A stretch of DNA of 64,000 nt from Nonomuraea sp. NBC_00507 (GTDB lineage: Bacteria > Actinomycetota > Actinomycetes > Streptosporangiales > Streptosporangiaceae), in contig NZ_CP107853.1 in the NCBI RefSeq assembly GCF_036013525.1, positions 310,001 to 374,000 of the forward strand, given 5' to 3'. Both the position numbers and the translations under genes were made by a program. The first letter of the stretch is position 1; every line of letters begins with the position of its first letter. Below the pieces are notes generated by a model, which was given only the letters and a program-made list of their open reading frames with translations, was not told the origin of the DNA and made no database searches. Of the stretch, positions 48,578 to 57,550 are shown one piece after another.

Positions 48578-49421
48578 GTGACGTGACGGGCGTCGCGCCC
48601 GTCGCCTCGGCCACCAGGCGTTCGTAGACCTCCGGCGCCGTCGTCTCGCAGCCCAGCCGGTGGCCGGTCAGCTCGCCGTGGTCGTCGCTCGACCCGGTCA
48701 CCGCCAGCCCCAGCTCCCCCGCCAGTCTCCGTACGTGGGCCCGGGCGGGCGCTTCGTGGTCCTGATGATCAGCCTCGATCCCGAACAGCCCGGCCCTCGC
48801 CAACTCGGCGATCCACGCGTCGGGCACGACCGTGCCGCGCTTGGCCGCCTTCGGATGGGCCAGCACCGGGACCCCGCCTGCGGCGCGTACCAGGCGAACC
48901 GCCCTCTCGGGGTCCAGCGCGTAACGGGAGACGTACGCGCGGCCGCCCGTCCCGATCCATTCCGGCGTGAACGCCAGCTCCGGCGCGGCGATCACGCCGG
49001 CGGCGACCATGGCCTGGGCGATGTGCGGCCGCCCCACCGGGCTGCCCGCGGCCAGCGCGGACACCTGCTCCCAGGTGACCGGCGCCCCCAGCTCCACCAG
49101 GCGCTCCACTGTCTCCTGCCCGCGCAGCTCGCGGGCCTCCCTGATGCGTACGCACTCGGCCGCCAAGTCCGGATCCAGCGGGTCGAACAGGTATGCGAGC
49201 AGGTGGATGCTCTGCCCGGCGCGCCGGCACGACAGCTCCATGCCCGGCACGAACGTCAGCCCGGCAGGCAGCGCCTCGATCGCCGCGCGGTGCCCGGCCA
49301 CGGTGTCGTGGTCGGTCAGCGCGAGCACGTCGAGGCCCCGCTCGCGGGCCCGGCGCACCACGTCGGCCGGGGGCTGCGTGCCGTCCGAGTCGCTGCTGTG
49401 GCTGTGGAGGTCGATGCGCAT
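48561..49421 (-). CDS. PHP domain metal-dependent phosphoesterase
   Basis: This 286-residue protein is of the YciV/TrpH type, which acts on 3',5'-nucleotide bisphosphates and short RNA. Metal ligands are visible in DLHSHSSDSDGT, ALTDHDTVAG, GMELSCR and the late GSSDDHG, and HPKAAKRG supplies another His. ATG 49421 (MRIDLHSHS) is clear. The C-terminus lies in the repeat array. It is followed by an anti-sigma gene on the same strand (7-bp gap), though unrelated in role. Confidence 0.85.
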   Translation of the reverse strand: MRIDLHSHSSDSDGTQPPADVVRRARERGLDVLALTDHDTVAGHRAAIEALPAGLTFVPGMELSCRRAGQSIHLLAYLFDPLDPDLAAECVRIREARELRGQETVERLVELGAPVTWEQVSALAAGSPVGRPHIAQAMVAAGVIAAPELAFTPEWIGTGGRAYVSRYALDPERAVRLVRAAGGVPVLAHPKAAKRGTVVPDAWIAELARAGLFGIEADHQDHEAPARAHVRRLAGELGLAVTGSSDDHGELTGHRLGCETTAPEVYERLVAEATGATPVTSPHSGF

Positions 49422-49428
49422 AGGGGCA

Positions 49429-50124
49429 TTACACCGCGATCGTGGCCAGCGTCCGGCCGTCGAAGGTCTCGATCGTGAAGTGGTTGAGGTCGTCCTGCGG
49501 GAGGCTGGTGCCGCCGTGCAACACCAGGGGGTCGGGGGAGCCGGGCACGCCGTACCCCTTGCCGGGGACGCCCCAGCTGGCCACGACCTCGGAGCGGCCG
49601 TCGTCGCCGACCGCGAGCAGGCGGCACTGCAGCGGGCCCTTGACGCCCTTGAGCTCCAGCGCGACGTGGGTGCCCCAGCCCTTGTCCTCCAGGCCGACGA
49701 CGGCGGTGGTGCCGGTGGCTCGGTCAGTGGCGGAGTAGGTGCTGCCGGTCATGAGCAGCTCACGGGCCGGGCCATGGATGCTGTCGGGGTTGGGGCCGCC
49801 GACGACCGAGTTGACGGCCAGGAAGACGCCGGCCGCGATCAGGACACACGCGGCGGCGGCCATGATCGTGCGATGGAAGCGGCGGCGCCGGCGTTCCGCG
49901 GCGGCGCGGCGTACCAGAAGGGACTCGACTTGCGGATCCGGCGGACTCGGCAGCAGGTCGTCCGGGTGCACGGCCCTGATCAGCTGCCCCATCTCGGCGA
50001 ACGCCCCCACCTCGCCGGCGCAGGTGGCGCAGCCGGCCAGATGGCGTTCGAACGCGGCCCGCTCGTGCTCGTCGAGCAGGCCGAGCGCGTACGCGGCCAC
50101 GTCTTCGTGATGCACCTCGCTCAC
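49429..50124 (-). CDS. Zinc-finger anti-sigma factor (RskA-like), second pair
   Basis: This 231-residue membrane protein has a cytosolic zf-HC2 domain (HHEDVAAYALGLLDEHER, then HLAGCATCAGE, HxxxCxxC), a membrane helix (about 86-106) and an exported beta domain ending FDGRTLATIAV. It is a paralogue in architecture of the anti-sigma at 40082-40897. GTG 50124 is preceded by GGGGGGTGG. Its ECF partner is 40 bp upstream. Confidence 0.85.
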   Translation of the reverse strand: MSEVHHEDVAAYALGLLDEHERAAFERHLAGCATCAGEVGAFAEMGQLIRAVHPDDLLPSPPDPQVESLLVRRAAAERRRRRFHRTIMAAAACVLIAAGVFLAVNSVVGGPNPDSIHGPARELLMTGSTYSATDRATGTTAVVGLEDKGWGTHVALELKGVKGPLQCRLLAVGDDGRSEVVASWGVPGKGYGVPGSPDPLVLHGGTSLPQDDLNHFTIETFDGRTLATIAV

Positions 50125-50164
50125 GGTCGCACCACCCCCCTTTCCTCATGGTGACGCGCCTCCG

Positions 50165-50689
50165 TCACGGCAACATCACCCCCCTTTCCTCCAATGCGAC
50201 GCGCAAGGCACGCATGGCGTAGTACACGCGGGACTTCACCGTGCCCACGGGCACGCCGATCGCCTCCGCCGCCTCCTGCATCGAGCGGTCGAGCAGGAAA
50301 GTCTCCGTGAGGACCTGCCGATGGGCCGGGGACAACGAGAGCATCGCGTCGGTCACGACGATCTCGCGTAACAAGCGCTCGTCCTCGGCGGCCACGGGCT
50401 GGACCCGTTCGGGGATCTCTTCGACGGTGTCCAGGGGGCGCGTCCCGGTTCGGCGGCGGTCGTCGATGACGACGCGGCGCGCGACGGTCGCCAGCCAGGG
50501 CATGAGCGAGCCCGAGTCGGTACGGAGGTCGTGGAGGTTGCGCCAGGCGCGGACCAGGGTCTCCTGCACGACGTCCTCGGCCCAGCGCCGATCGCCCCCC
50601 GTCAGCCGGATGGCGAAGGCCATCAGGGAGGCGCCGTATTCGCGGTAGAGGGCTCGGACCATGGCTTCATCGGTTACGCGGCGATTCAC
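50165..50689 (-). CDS. ECF family RNA polymerase sigma factor
   Basis: This 174-residue sigma factor has region 2 (LYREYGASLMAFAIRLTGGDRRWAEDVVQETLVRAWRN) and region 4 (LSPAHRQVLTETFLLDRSMQEAAEAIGVPVGTVKSRVYYAMRAL). It closely resembles the sigma at 40897-41454, including the alanine-rich YYALRAL/YYAMRAL end. GTG 50689 is used; the sequence farther upstream in frame lacks sigma similarity. It is encoded with an anti-sigma gene 40 bp downstream. Regulon unknown. Confidence 0.87.
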   Translation of the reverse strand: MNRRVTDEAMVRALYREYGASLMAFAIRLTGGDRRWAEDVVQETLVRAWRNLHDLRTDSGSLMPWLATVARRVVIDDRRRTGTRPLDTVEEIPERVQPVAAEDERLLREIVVTDAMLSLSPAHRQVLTETFLLDRSMQEAAEAIGVPVGTVKSRVYYAMRALRVALEERGVMLP

Positions 50690-50887
50690 GGCGGGACGGG
50701 CTCCTCGCACTGCCGATATCGTGAAATATCGCGCCGATATGGGGATTCTTACTGTAGCCAGCGGCGAGGGCGGCGACCATGTACTTTGCCCCTCTGGTCG
50801 CAGAGTTAGATTCAAACGATAAATCGGGCCACGGCGCCTACGGTCGCGGCCACACTGGGCCGCGACCGTACCCGTATGTCGATCGCG

Positions 50888-52444
50888 CTATTTCCCGCTG
50901 GACGTTCCGGCGACCAGCGGCGGCCTGCCGAACCAACCGGAGAGCGCTTCTCGCAGCGCGGGCGCGGCGGTGTCGGCGGGTTCGTCGATGGTCGCGGCCC
51001 AGGCGATGTGGGCGTCCGGGCGGATCAGCAGGGCGTCGGCCGGCCGATGATCGGTTTTGGCGGTGTGGATGTCGACGCGGTGCTGCCAGTCTCGGGCGGC
51101 CTCGCGGAGGTCGGGGCGGTCGGCGAGGTCGAGGAGGATGGGCCGTGCGCTGTGCAGGAGTTCCGCGACGCTGGTCATGCCCTGGTCGGTGTGCAGGGTG
51201 AGGTCGGGGGCGAAGGTACCGGCCAGCGGGTGGTGGGAGCCGGGCATCGGGTAGCGGATGTCGGTGCCGGCGACCAGGGCTCCCATGCGGCGCAGCGGTT
51301 GTTCGTCGGCGAGCAGTTCCTGGAAGACCTCCCGCAGCGCTTCGGCGGCCGCATCGTGCCCGCGCCGCAGTGCCACCTGGGCTCGGGTGTGCAGCATGGT
51401 GCGGGCGCCGGCGAGGTGGCGTTCGTCGTGGTAGGTGTCCAGCAAGCCGGGCGGCGCCCAGCCGTGGAGGTCGGCGGCCAGCTTCCAGGCCAGGTTGACC
51501 GCATCCAGCATGCCGGCGTTGATGGCCACACCGGTGGCGGGAAACAGGTGCGCCGCATCCCCGGCCAGCAGGATCCGCCCGTGGCGGTAGCGTTCGGCCT
51601 GCCGGGCCTTGAAGGTGAACCGCGACAGCCGGATCGCCTCTCCCACCGGCAGGTTCACGCCGAGCACGCGGCGCAGGCTGTCCTGGAGTTCGGTCACGGT
51701 CATCGGGGTGTCGTCATCGTATTCGGTGCTCTCGTCTTCGATGGTGTAAAGCGAGACCACCTGGGAGTCGGGCGAGGCGCCGACGCCGAAGAGACCCTGA
51801 TCCGTCCGGGTGAAACCCGCGCGGATCGTGCCGAAGCCGGGGACGTCGAGATCGCCGTTGCCGCTTATGGTCACCGTCTCGGGCAGGCTGACCTGGGCCA
51901 GCCGGTTGACCTCCGGATAGGTGGTGCCGGGAAACGCAATGCCGGCCCAGTCACGGACCCGGCTGCGCGCGCCGTCGCAGCCCACGAGGTAGCGGGCGCT
52001 GATCCGGTACGGCCCGTCCGGGCCGCGCACGTCCACGCTCACCGCGGCATCGTCCTGGCTCACCCCGACCACCTGGTGGCCGCGGCGGAGGTCAACGCCG
52101 AGTTCGCCGGCGCGTTCGTCGAGCAGCTGCTCAAGCCGTGGTTGCGGGAGCGGCAGGGCGTGCAGCGGGGGATCCGCCAGCTGGGTGAAGTCCAGATGCA
52201 CACCGCCGAACGGGAACCGGGGAGCCGGGGCAGGGCCGGTGCAGGCTGCTTCGAAGCGCTCCAGCAAGCCTCGATAGCGCAGCAGCTCCAGGATCTGCCC
52301 GCCGAGACCACCCGCCTTCGGGGTGGCGCGGCGCTGCGGCTGCCGCTCCAGCACCAGCGGCCGCACTCCGGCCAGGCGCAGTTCAGCGGCCAGCATCAGG
52401 CCGGCCGGACCGGCACCCACAATGATCACATCGGCGTCCGTCAT
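50888..52444 (-). CDS. FAD-dependent aromatic monooxygenase
   Basis: This 518-residue group A flavin monooxygenase of the PHBH/RdmE type has GAGPAG near the start, VVGCDGARS-like LVGCDGARSRV, the GDAAHLFPATGV motif, and a thioredoxin-like C-terminal domain. Such enzymes hydroxylate polyketides or aromatic compounds. ATG 52444 has GAGGAG upstream. It lies 124 bp downstream of the SDR on the same strand and is probably co-regulated with it. Substrate is unknown. Confidence 0.88.
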   Translation of the reverse strand: MTDADVIIVGAGPAGLMLAAELRLAGVRPLVLERQPQRRATPKAGGLGGQILELLRYRGLLERFEAACTGPAPAPRFPFGGVHLDFTQLADPPLHALPLPQPRLEQLLDERAGELGVDLRRGHQVVGVSQDDAAVSVDVRGPDGPYRISARYLVGCDGARSRVRDWAGIAFPGTTYPEVNRLAQVSLPETVTISGNGDLDVPGFGTIRAGFTRTDQGLFGVGASPDSQVVSLYTIEDESTEYDDDTPMTVTELQDSLRRVLGVNLPVGEAIRLSRFTFKARQAERYRHGRILLAGDAAHLFPATGVAINAGMLDAVNLAWKLAADLHGWAPPGLLDTYHDERHLAGARTMLHTRAQVALRRGHDAAAEALREVFQELLADEQPLRRMGALVAGTDIRYPMPGSHHPLAGTFAPDLTLHTDQGMTSVAELLHSARPILLDLADRPDLREAARDWQHRVDIHTAKTDHRPADALLIRPDAHIAWAATIDEPADTAAPALREALSGWFGRPPLVAGTSSGK

Positions 52445-52568
52445 AATCCGCTCCTCTCGCGGGTTTTCGTCGTGTCCGCGCACGGCCCGGTCGCCGGCAA
52501 CGTTTGCATGGGTTTGAGCAAGGCCGACTTGGGTGTCGGATGAGGAATGACCGATGCGCATATAAGCG

Positions 52569-53429
52569 TCAACCGGCGGTGCCGGGGGCGGGGACGGCGT
52601 GTTCGGCGGCGCGGCTGACCTGCTCCCAGGCGGCCCAGGTCTCCATCCGCCGACGGGAGATGTCGAAGGCCAGGTCGTAGACCATGCTGCCGAGCAGCAG
52701 CCGCAGCGGCGGGTCTTCGCTGTCGACCAGCTTCAGCAGTGCCTCGGCGGCCAGACGCGGCTCACTGTCGATCGAGCCCTCGGCCCACTGCTTCTCCAGT
52801 TCGGCGCGCAACGGACCGTACTCCTCCAACGGCGACGTCATCGTCATGCTGGTGTAGAGATCGGTCCAGTAGCCGCCGGGCTGGACGATGCTGAGCTTAA
52901 CGCCGAACGACGCGGCCTCCATCGCCAGGGCCTCGCTCATGCCCTCCAGTGCGAACTTGCTCGCGCTGTACATGCCGGTGCTCGGGAAGCCGCCCAGGGC
53001 GGCGATGCTGGAGACCTGCACGATGTGACCGGATGCCTGGGCACGCAGGTGCGGCAGGACGGCCTGGCAGACCCACATCGCCCCGAAGAGATTGACCTCC
53101 AGCTGGGCGCGTGCCTGGGCCTCGGTGAACTCCTCGACCATGCCCGAGGACATGGTCCCGGCATTGTTCACCACGATGTCGAGCCGGCCGAAGTGCTCGA
53201 CGGCGGTGTTCACGGCGGCGAACACCGCGTCGCGGTCGGTCACGTCCAAGGGAAGGGCAAGGAGCCGATCCCCGTACCGCTCGTCGAAGTCCTGTCGCGT
53301 GACGGTGCGGGCGGCGGCGACCACTTGATCGCCGCGCTCCAGCGCGGCGAGAGCGAACGCACGGCCCAGGCCACGGCTGGCTCCCGTGATGAACCAGGTG
53401 CGGGAAGGGGCGGTATTCGGGGTGCGCAT
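52569..53429 (-). CDS. SDR family oxidoreductase
   Basis: This 286-residue short-chain dehydrogenase has TGASRGLGRA, NNAG, catalytic Ser in VSSIAALGG and YSASK (YxxxK). ARTVTR after strand 2 suggests NADP. ATG 53429 is chosen as the start of similarity. Its promoter has two TetR-like operators. It probably works with the monooxygenase on the same compound. No TetR gene lies within several kb. Confidence 0.88.
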   Translation of the reverse strand: MRTPNTAPSRTWFITGASRGLGRAFALAALERGDQVVAAARTVTRQDFDERYGDRLLALPLDVTDRDAVFAAVNTAVEHFGRLDIVVNNAGTMSSGMVEEFTEAQARAQLEVNLFGAMWVCQAVLPHLRAQASGHIVQVSSIAALGGFPSTGMYSASKFALEGMSEALAMEAASFGVKLSIVQPGGYWTDLYTSMTMTSPLEEYGPLRAELEKQWAEGSIDSEPRLAAEALLKLVDSEDPPLRLLLGSMVYDLAFDISRRRMETWAAWEQVSRAAEHAVPAPGTAG

Positions 53430-53463
53430 CTGTAGAACTCCGATCGGTTGCGAACTTAACTTG

Positions 53464-53531
53464 AGACGATCCGTCTCGTCTCGAGTGGTGACGTTATCGG
53501 TTCCTCTTCGCCGCGTCAAGACGGACCGTCT
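53464..53531 (-). promoter_or_regulatory. SDR promoter flanked by two TetR-like operators
   Basis: On the minus strand TTGACG (53514-53519) and TAACGT (53491-53496) are 17 nt apart. AGACGATCCGTCT (53464-53476) and AGACGGACCGTCT (53519-53531) flank this promoter, each followed by CGTCT. The sites match a TetR-family dyad, yet no TetR gene is adjacent. Confidence 0.6.
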
Positions 53532-53572
53532 CGTCTAGTTTTTTCGTCCGGCCACCACATCCCGGCTTGACC

Positions 53573-53587
53573 TTGACGCGACGTCAA
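53573..53587. promoter_or_regulatory. 15-bp palindrome upstream of membrane gene
   Basis: TTGACGCGACGTCAA is a perfect dyad (6-bp arms, 3-bp centre) 44 bp before the ATG at 53631 and could be an operator. Confidence 0.35.
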
Positions 53588-53630
53588 CGTGTGCAATGGG
53601 GAGCGATCGGCGCCATGAGAGAGGAACGGG

Positions 53631-54239
53631 ATGGTCAGAGCCGCGATACGGATCCTGGGATTCGAGCTCAAAGGACTGGTCAGCATAGGCCTGTGGATCG
53701 TTCGCCGCCGGCACGGCGTGCCCGCGGGCGCGACCGTCGTGTCGTACGCGAAGGAACAGACGTTCACGTTGTGGCTGATGTTGTTCGCCATGGCGGTCGA
53801 GACCGTGGTCATCGACCTGCTGCTGGTCGCGACCGAAGTGCCGGAATGGATCAGGTTCACGGTGCTGATCGCCGACGTGTACGGGCTGCTGTTCGGGGTC
53901 ATGCTGGCCGCGGGATGCGTCACCCGGCCGCACGTCGTCACGGCCGGCGAGCTGCGCATCCGCTACGCCGCGTACTTCGACGTGCGCGTGCCCCGCGACC
54001 TCATCGCCTCGGTGCGCTCGAGCCGCAACGACAACGAGGGCAGCATGGTCTCGGTCAAGAACGGGCACCTGAGGGTGGCGGTCGGGTCCCGGACCAACGT
54101 GACGATCGAGCTGACGGAGCCGGTCGCGTTCGTCCGCCCGCTCGGCCGCCGTGCGGAGGCCACCACGATCAGCTTCTTCGCCGACCAGCCGGAGCCGGTG
54201 GTGGCCGCCCTGCGATCCGATCGCCCCGTGCGTTCGTAG
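53631..54239 (+). CDS. Small membrane protein with C-terminal beta domain
   Basis: This 202-residue protein has two membrane helices (about 50-70 and 78-98) after a short cytosolic N-terminus, then a beta-rich C-terminal half that reads like a PH-type domain (AYFDVRVPRDLIASVRS, then HLRVAVGSRTNVTIELTEPV). I do not recognise a specific family. ATG 53631 has GAGAGGAACGGG upstream. It is divergent from the SDR gene and convergent with the M28 peptidase. Confidence 0.7.
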   Translation: MVRAAIRILGFELKGLVSIGLWIVRRRHGVPAGATVVSYAKEQTFTLWLMLFAMAVETVVIDLLLVATEVPEWIRFTVLIADVYGLLFGVMLAAGCVTRPHVVTAGELRIRYAAYFDVRVPRDLIASVRSSRNDNEGSMVSVKNGHLRVAVGSRTNVTIELTEPVAFVRPLGRRAEATTISFFADQPEPVVAALRSDRPVRS

Positions 54240-54310
54240 CCGGCGGGGCCGGGCAGGCGGTGGATGGCCTGCCCGGCGAGGTGTGACGTGCCCTCAGCGG
54301 GCGGGTGTGG

Positions 54311-55810
54311 TCAGCTGGCTGATTCCGCCGACAAAGCGGCGGCCGCGGCGGCCGTCCTCGGTGGGATGGAGCGGAGGTTGAAGGCGTAACGGGCGACGGA
54401 GTCGGCGATGGCGTCGGAGTCCACGTCCAGGGCGGTCGCGTTCACGTTGGTGATCGTGTCGCACGCCTGGTGGTAGCACGCGTCGTACGCGACGCCGGCC
54501 GTGCCGCCGAACAACGCCGCCTCCTCGGCCGTCTTGAGGCCTTCGGCGCCGGTGAAGATGCCGCCGGCCGGGATGCCGATCTGGATGAACGGCCCGTAGT
54601 CGGAGCGGCCGTCGAAGTCGGTGCCGACGGTGGGCAGGTTGCGGGAGCCGTAGAACGCCGCGAGCTGCTTCTCGATCTCGGCCGATCCGGGCGGACCCGC
54701 CGGGGAACCCACGTTGTCGGAGTTGTCCCCGTCATACAACTTGTAGGCGTAGTTCGGGGAGGCCACCATGTCGAAGTTGAGGTAGAGCTTGATGCGGTCC
54801 CGCTCCGCCTGGGACAGCGACCCGACGTACTGGTCGGAGCCCAGCAGCCCGATCTCCTCGGCTGCCCAGAAGGCGAAACGGACCTTGTTCTTGATCGGGT
54901 AGCGCCCCATCTCCTCGGCGACCTCCAGGATCGCCGCGGTGCCCGAGCCGTTGTCGTTGATGCCGGGTCCCTCGGGCACGCTGTCGAGGTGGGCGCCGAC
55001 CATGACGACGTTGCGCGGGTCGCCGAAGCGGCTCTCGGCGATCACGTTCTCGTCGGTGCCGAGCACGAGGTTGGCGTCGACCTTGAGCCGTACGGTCGCG
55101 CCGGCCGTGCTTGCGAGCTCGTTGCCCACGGCGAAGTCGGCGAACACCATAGGAATCCCGGCCCGCCACTCGCCGATGTCCAGCGCGAACGCGTCGGTAC
55201 GCCCCGGCTGGCCCTCGTTGAACACGATGATGCCGGTCGCGCCGGCCGCGGCCGCGTTCTGGACCTTGTTGACGAACGCGCACGTGCCACGCTGGATGAG
55301 CGCGATGCGACCCGCCACGAACCCGGCGAAGTCGGCCGCCTCACAGCCGCTGGTCGAGCTCGGTGTGGGGGTGGGCGGCAGCGTCAGGTCCACACCCTGG
55401 ACCTGCGCGGTCACGTCACCGGATGGGGAGGGCTGGAAGGAGAAGAAGTCCTCGTTGGGGACGTAGGTCTTGGCGCTGGGCGCGGTCAGGTTCAGCGTGG
55501 GCGGCGTGTTCTCGCTCCAGCTCTCGACGAAGTTGATCGGGTTCAGCGTGACCTTGTATCCGGCCTTGCGTAGCTTGTCCGCCACGTAGTCGCGGGAGGC
55601 GTCGTAGCCGCTGGTGCCGGCCGCGCGGTTGCCGCCGTTGGCGGTGGCGATGTTCTGCAGGGCCTGGAGATGCTTGTGCACGTTCGTGCCCTTGACCTGC
55701 TTGACGAGCAGGCTGGCGAACGCGTCGTCCAGCCCGCCGGCGTTGGCGGGAGCCGCCAGGGCGAGCGGCAAGGCGAGGGCGGTGATGAGTGCGATGACGA
55801 TTCTGCGCAT
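54311..55810 (-). CDS. Secreted M28 family zinc aminopeptidase with PA domain
   Basis: This 499-residue protein has a signal peptide (about 1-26, ending in ANA), a PA insert domain (about 125-240) and a two-zinc M28 peptidase domain. Visible zinc and catalytic residues: H in GAHLDSV, D in INDNGSG, EE in WAAEEIGLLGS, D in NFDMV and H in YHQACDT. It resembles Streptomyces aminopeptidase S and leucyl aminopeptidases. ATG 55810 has GGGAGC upstream. The tail after about 475 is Ala-rich. It likely degrades external peptides. Confidence 0.9.
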   Translation of the reverse strand: MRRIVIALITALALPLALAAPANAGGLDDAFASLLVKQVKGTNVHKHLQALQNIATANGGNRAAGTSGYDASRDYVADKLRKAGYKVTLNPINFVESWSENTPPTLNLTAPSAKTYVPNEDFFSFQPSPSGDVTAQVQGVDLTLPPTPTPSSTSGCEAADFAGFVAGRIALIQRGTCAFVNKVQNAAAAGATGIIVFNEGQPGRTDAFALDIGEWRAGIPMVFADFAVGNELASTAGATVRLKVDANLVLGTDENVIAESRFGDPRNVVMVGAHLDSVPEGPGINDNGSGTAAILEVAEEMGRYPIKNKVRFAFWAAEEIGLLGSDQYVGSLSQAERDRIKLYLNFDMVASPNYAYKLYDGDNSDNVGSPAGPPGSAEIEKQLAAFYGSRNLPTVGTDFDGRSDYGPFIQIGIPAGGIFTGAEGLKTAEEAALFGGTAGVAYDACYHQACDTITNVNATALDVDSDAIADSVARYAFNLRSIPPRTAAAAAALSAESAS

Positions 55811-55930
55811 GCGGGGTGCTCCCTGTGGACAGAAAGGCGAGTAATGTCCCCCCGAGCTTCGCCCGAACGCGAGATTATCCCGGCTTCGCACCGCCGGGAA
55901 TGCCTACCAATAAACCAAAATCAGGGACTA

Positions 55931-56884
55931 TTACTCCGCATCCCGGCGACGGAGCTCGGCGCGGCGCTTGCCCTCGTGCATCGCCTGCACCCGGGCGATC
56001 GGGATCGTGTGCCCCTCCTCGATCAGATCGGCGGGCAGCCGCTGCGGCGCAGGCATGGCCTCCGCCCACGGGTCGGCGTCCTTGAGCAGCCCGGCCGCGG
56101 TGTGCACGGTGAAGTCGCCCGGCGCCACCCGGTCGAGGTCCGACCAGGGCACCGGGAAGGACACCGGCACGCCGGGACGCACCCGCGGGCTGTAGGCGGC
56201 CACGACGGTGGCGCCGCCCGCCCTGGTGGAGTCGATGAACACCTTGCCCGCGCGATCCTCGCGGATGAACGCCGTCGTGGCCAGCGCCGGATCCACCCGC
56301 TCGGCACGGGCCCCCAGTGCGCGGGTGGCCGCGGCCAGGTCGTCCACGGCGGTCCCCGGCACTACGGGCACGAACACGTGCACGCCCTTGGCCCCGCTGG
56401 TCTTCACCGCGCCCGCCAGCCCGCAGTCCTCCAGCGCCTGGCGGACCAGGAACGCGGCCCGCACGGCCAGCTGGAAGGACTCGCTGCCCTCGGGCGGGTC
56501 GAGGTCGAGCACCATGTGCGTGGGCTGGTCGCCGGCGAACAGCGACGGGTGATACTCGACCGCCCGCTGGTTGGCGAACCACACCAGCGTCCGGCGGTCG
56601 TCGCACACGGCATACGTCACCTGCCGGCGCGACGCCTCTGCCCAGACGGAGAACCGCTTCACCCATGCGGGGGCGTATTTGGGCAGGTTCTTCTGCATGA
56701 AGGGCTCCTGCCCCGGGCGCACCCGGATGACGGAGAGCGCGCGGTCGCGCAGGACCGGGATGATCCGGTCGGCAACTGCGTCGAGGTAGTCGACCAGGTC
56801 ACGCTTGGTCGCGCCCGCCCCGTCGAACAGCGGCTGGTCGAGGTTGCTCAGGGCCACCCCGTCACGCGTCTCATCGCTGCTCAC
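55931..56884 (-). CDS. LigD-type DNA polymerase/primase domain protein
   Basis: This 317-residue protein is a stand-alone NHEJ polymerase domain (AEP superfamily) that adds nucleotides at DNA ends. The catalytic Asp pair is in MVLDLDPPEG and the third acidic residue is in FIDSTRAGG; KTSGAKGVHVFVP is the family His/Ser stretch. No ligase or nuclease domain is fused. GTG 56884 is used, since TATGGT lies 7 nt upstream on the minus strand; ATG 56896 is an alternative. Partners Ku and a ligase are not in the window. Confidence 0.9.
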   Translation of the reverse strand: MSSDETRDGVALSNLDQPLFDGAGATKRDLVDYLDAVADRIIPVLRDRALSVIRVRPGQEPFMQKNLPKYAPAWVKRFSVWAEASRRQVTYAVCDDRRTLVWFANQRAVEYHPSLFAGDQPTHMVLDLDPPEGSESFQLAVRAAFLVRQALEDCGLAGAVKTSGAKGVHVFVPVVPGTAVDDLAAATRALGARAERVDPALATTAFIREDRAGKVFIDSTRAGGATVVAAYSPRVRPGVPVSFPVPWSDLDRVAPGDFTVHTAAGLLKDADPWAEAMPAPQRLPADLIEEGHTIPIARVQAMHEGKRRAELRRRDAE

Positions 56885-56891
56885 CCGCCTC

Positions 56892-56897
56892 ACCATA
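56892..56897 (-). promoter_or_regulatory. Polymerase gene -10 element, leaderless
   Basis: On the minus strand TATGGT is followed by 7 nt and the GTG at 56884. It overlaps the start region of the divergent phosphatase gene. Confidence 0.4.
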
Positions 56898-56907
56898 TCG
56901 GGGAAGA

Positions 56908-57528
56908 ATGGGCCAGACCATGACCCGTTACCTGTATCTCGCGCGCCATGGCGAAGCCACACCGAACGGCCACGCCCTGACCGACGATGGCCGCCGCCAG
57001 GCCGCGCTGCTCGGCTCGCGCCTGCGGGAGGTCCCCTTCGCCGCCATCCACCACGGCCCGCTCCCCCGGACGACACAGACCGCCCGGCTGATCGGCGAGC
57101 ACCTTCCCGGCGTCCCCCTGCGCGCCTGCGAGGCTGCCGGCGACTACATCCCGTACGTGCCGCGCGAGGAGGAGCTCGCCCCGGAGTACGCCGACCGCCT
57201 CCTCGGCTTCCTGGCCCAGTTCCCCGCGGACGAACGCGAGCGCGGCCCGGCCCTCGCCGCCGAGGCCGTGCGTGCGTTCACGGGTCCGGTGACGGAGGGA
57301 ACCCGGCACGAGCTGGTGGTCACGCACAACTTCCTCATCGGCTGGCTCGTCCGCGCCGCGCTCGACGCACCGGAATGGCGCTGGCTCGGCATCAACCAGT
57401 GCAATGCCGCCCTGACCGTCATCAGGTACGCACCCGATCGCCCGTCCTCGGTGCTCGTCTTCAACGACATGCGCCACCTGCCCGCCGAGCTCCGCTGGAC
57501 CGGCTTCCCGCCCGAGCTGCGCGAGTGA
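56908..57528 (+). CDS. Histidine phosphatase superfamily protein
   Basis: This 206-residue protein has the RHG motif in YLARHGEATPNG with its phosphohistidine, and the second His in VVTHNFLIGWLV. The basic residues for phosphate are present. It is a general phosphatase or phosphoglycerate mutase-like enzyme. ATG 56908 is used; ATG 56920 (MTRYLYLARHGE) is an equally possible start. It is divergent from the polymerase gene with only 23 bp between starts. Confidence 0.83.
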   Translation: MGQTMTRYLYLARHGEATPNGHALTDDGRRQAALLGSRLREVPFAAIHHGPLPRTTQTARLIGEHLPGVPLRACEAAGDYIPYVPREEELAPEYADRLLGFLAQFPADERERGPALAAEAVRAFTGPVTEGTRHELVVTHNFLIGWLVRAALDAPEWRWLGINQCNAALTVIRYAPDRPSSVLVFNDMRHLPAELRWTGFPPELRE

Positions 57529-57536
57529 CCCCTTGT

Positions 57537-57542
57537 TACAGT
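57537..57542 (+). promoter_or_regulatory. -10 element upstream of TPP riboswitch
   Basis: TACAGT would start a transcript near 57549, just before the riboswitch. Confidence 0.35.
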
Positions 57543-57550
57543 GGGCCCGT

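Noticed and set aside
50888..53429. Monooxygenase/SDR unit as a biosynthetic gene cluster
   Set aside because: Only two tailoring-type genes are present with no core synthase or transporter, so no cluster is claimed.
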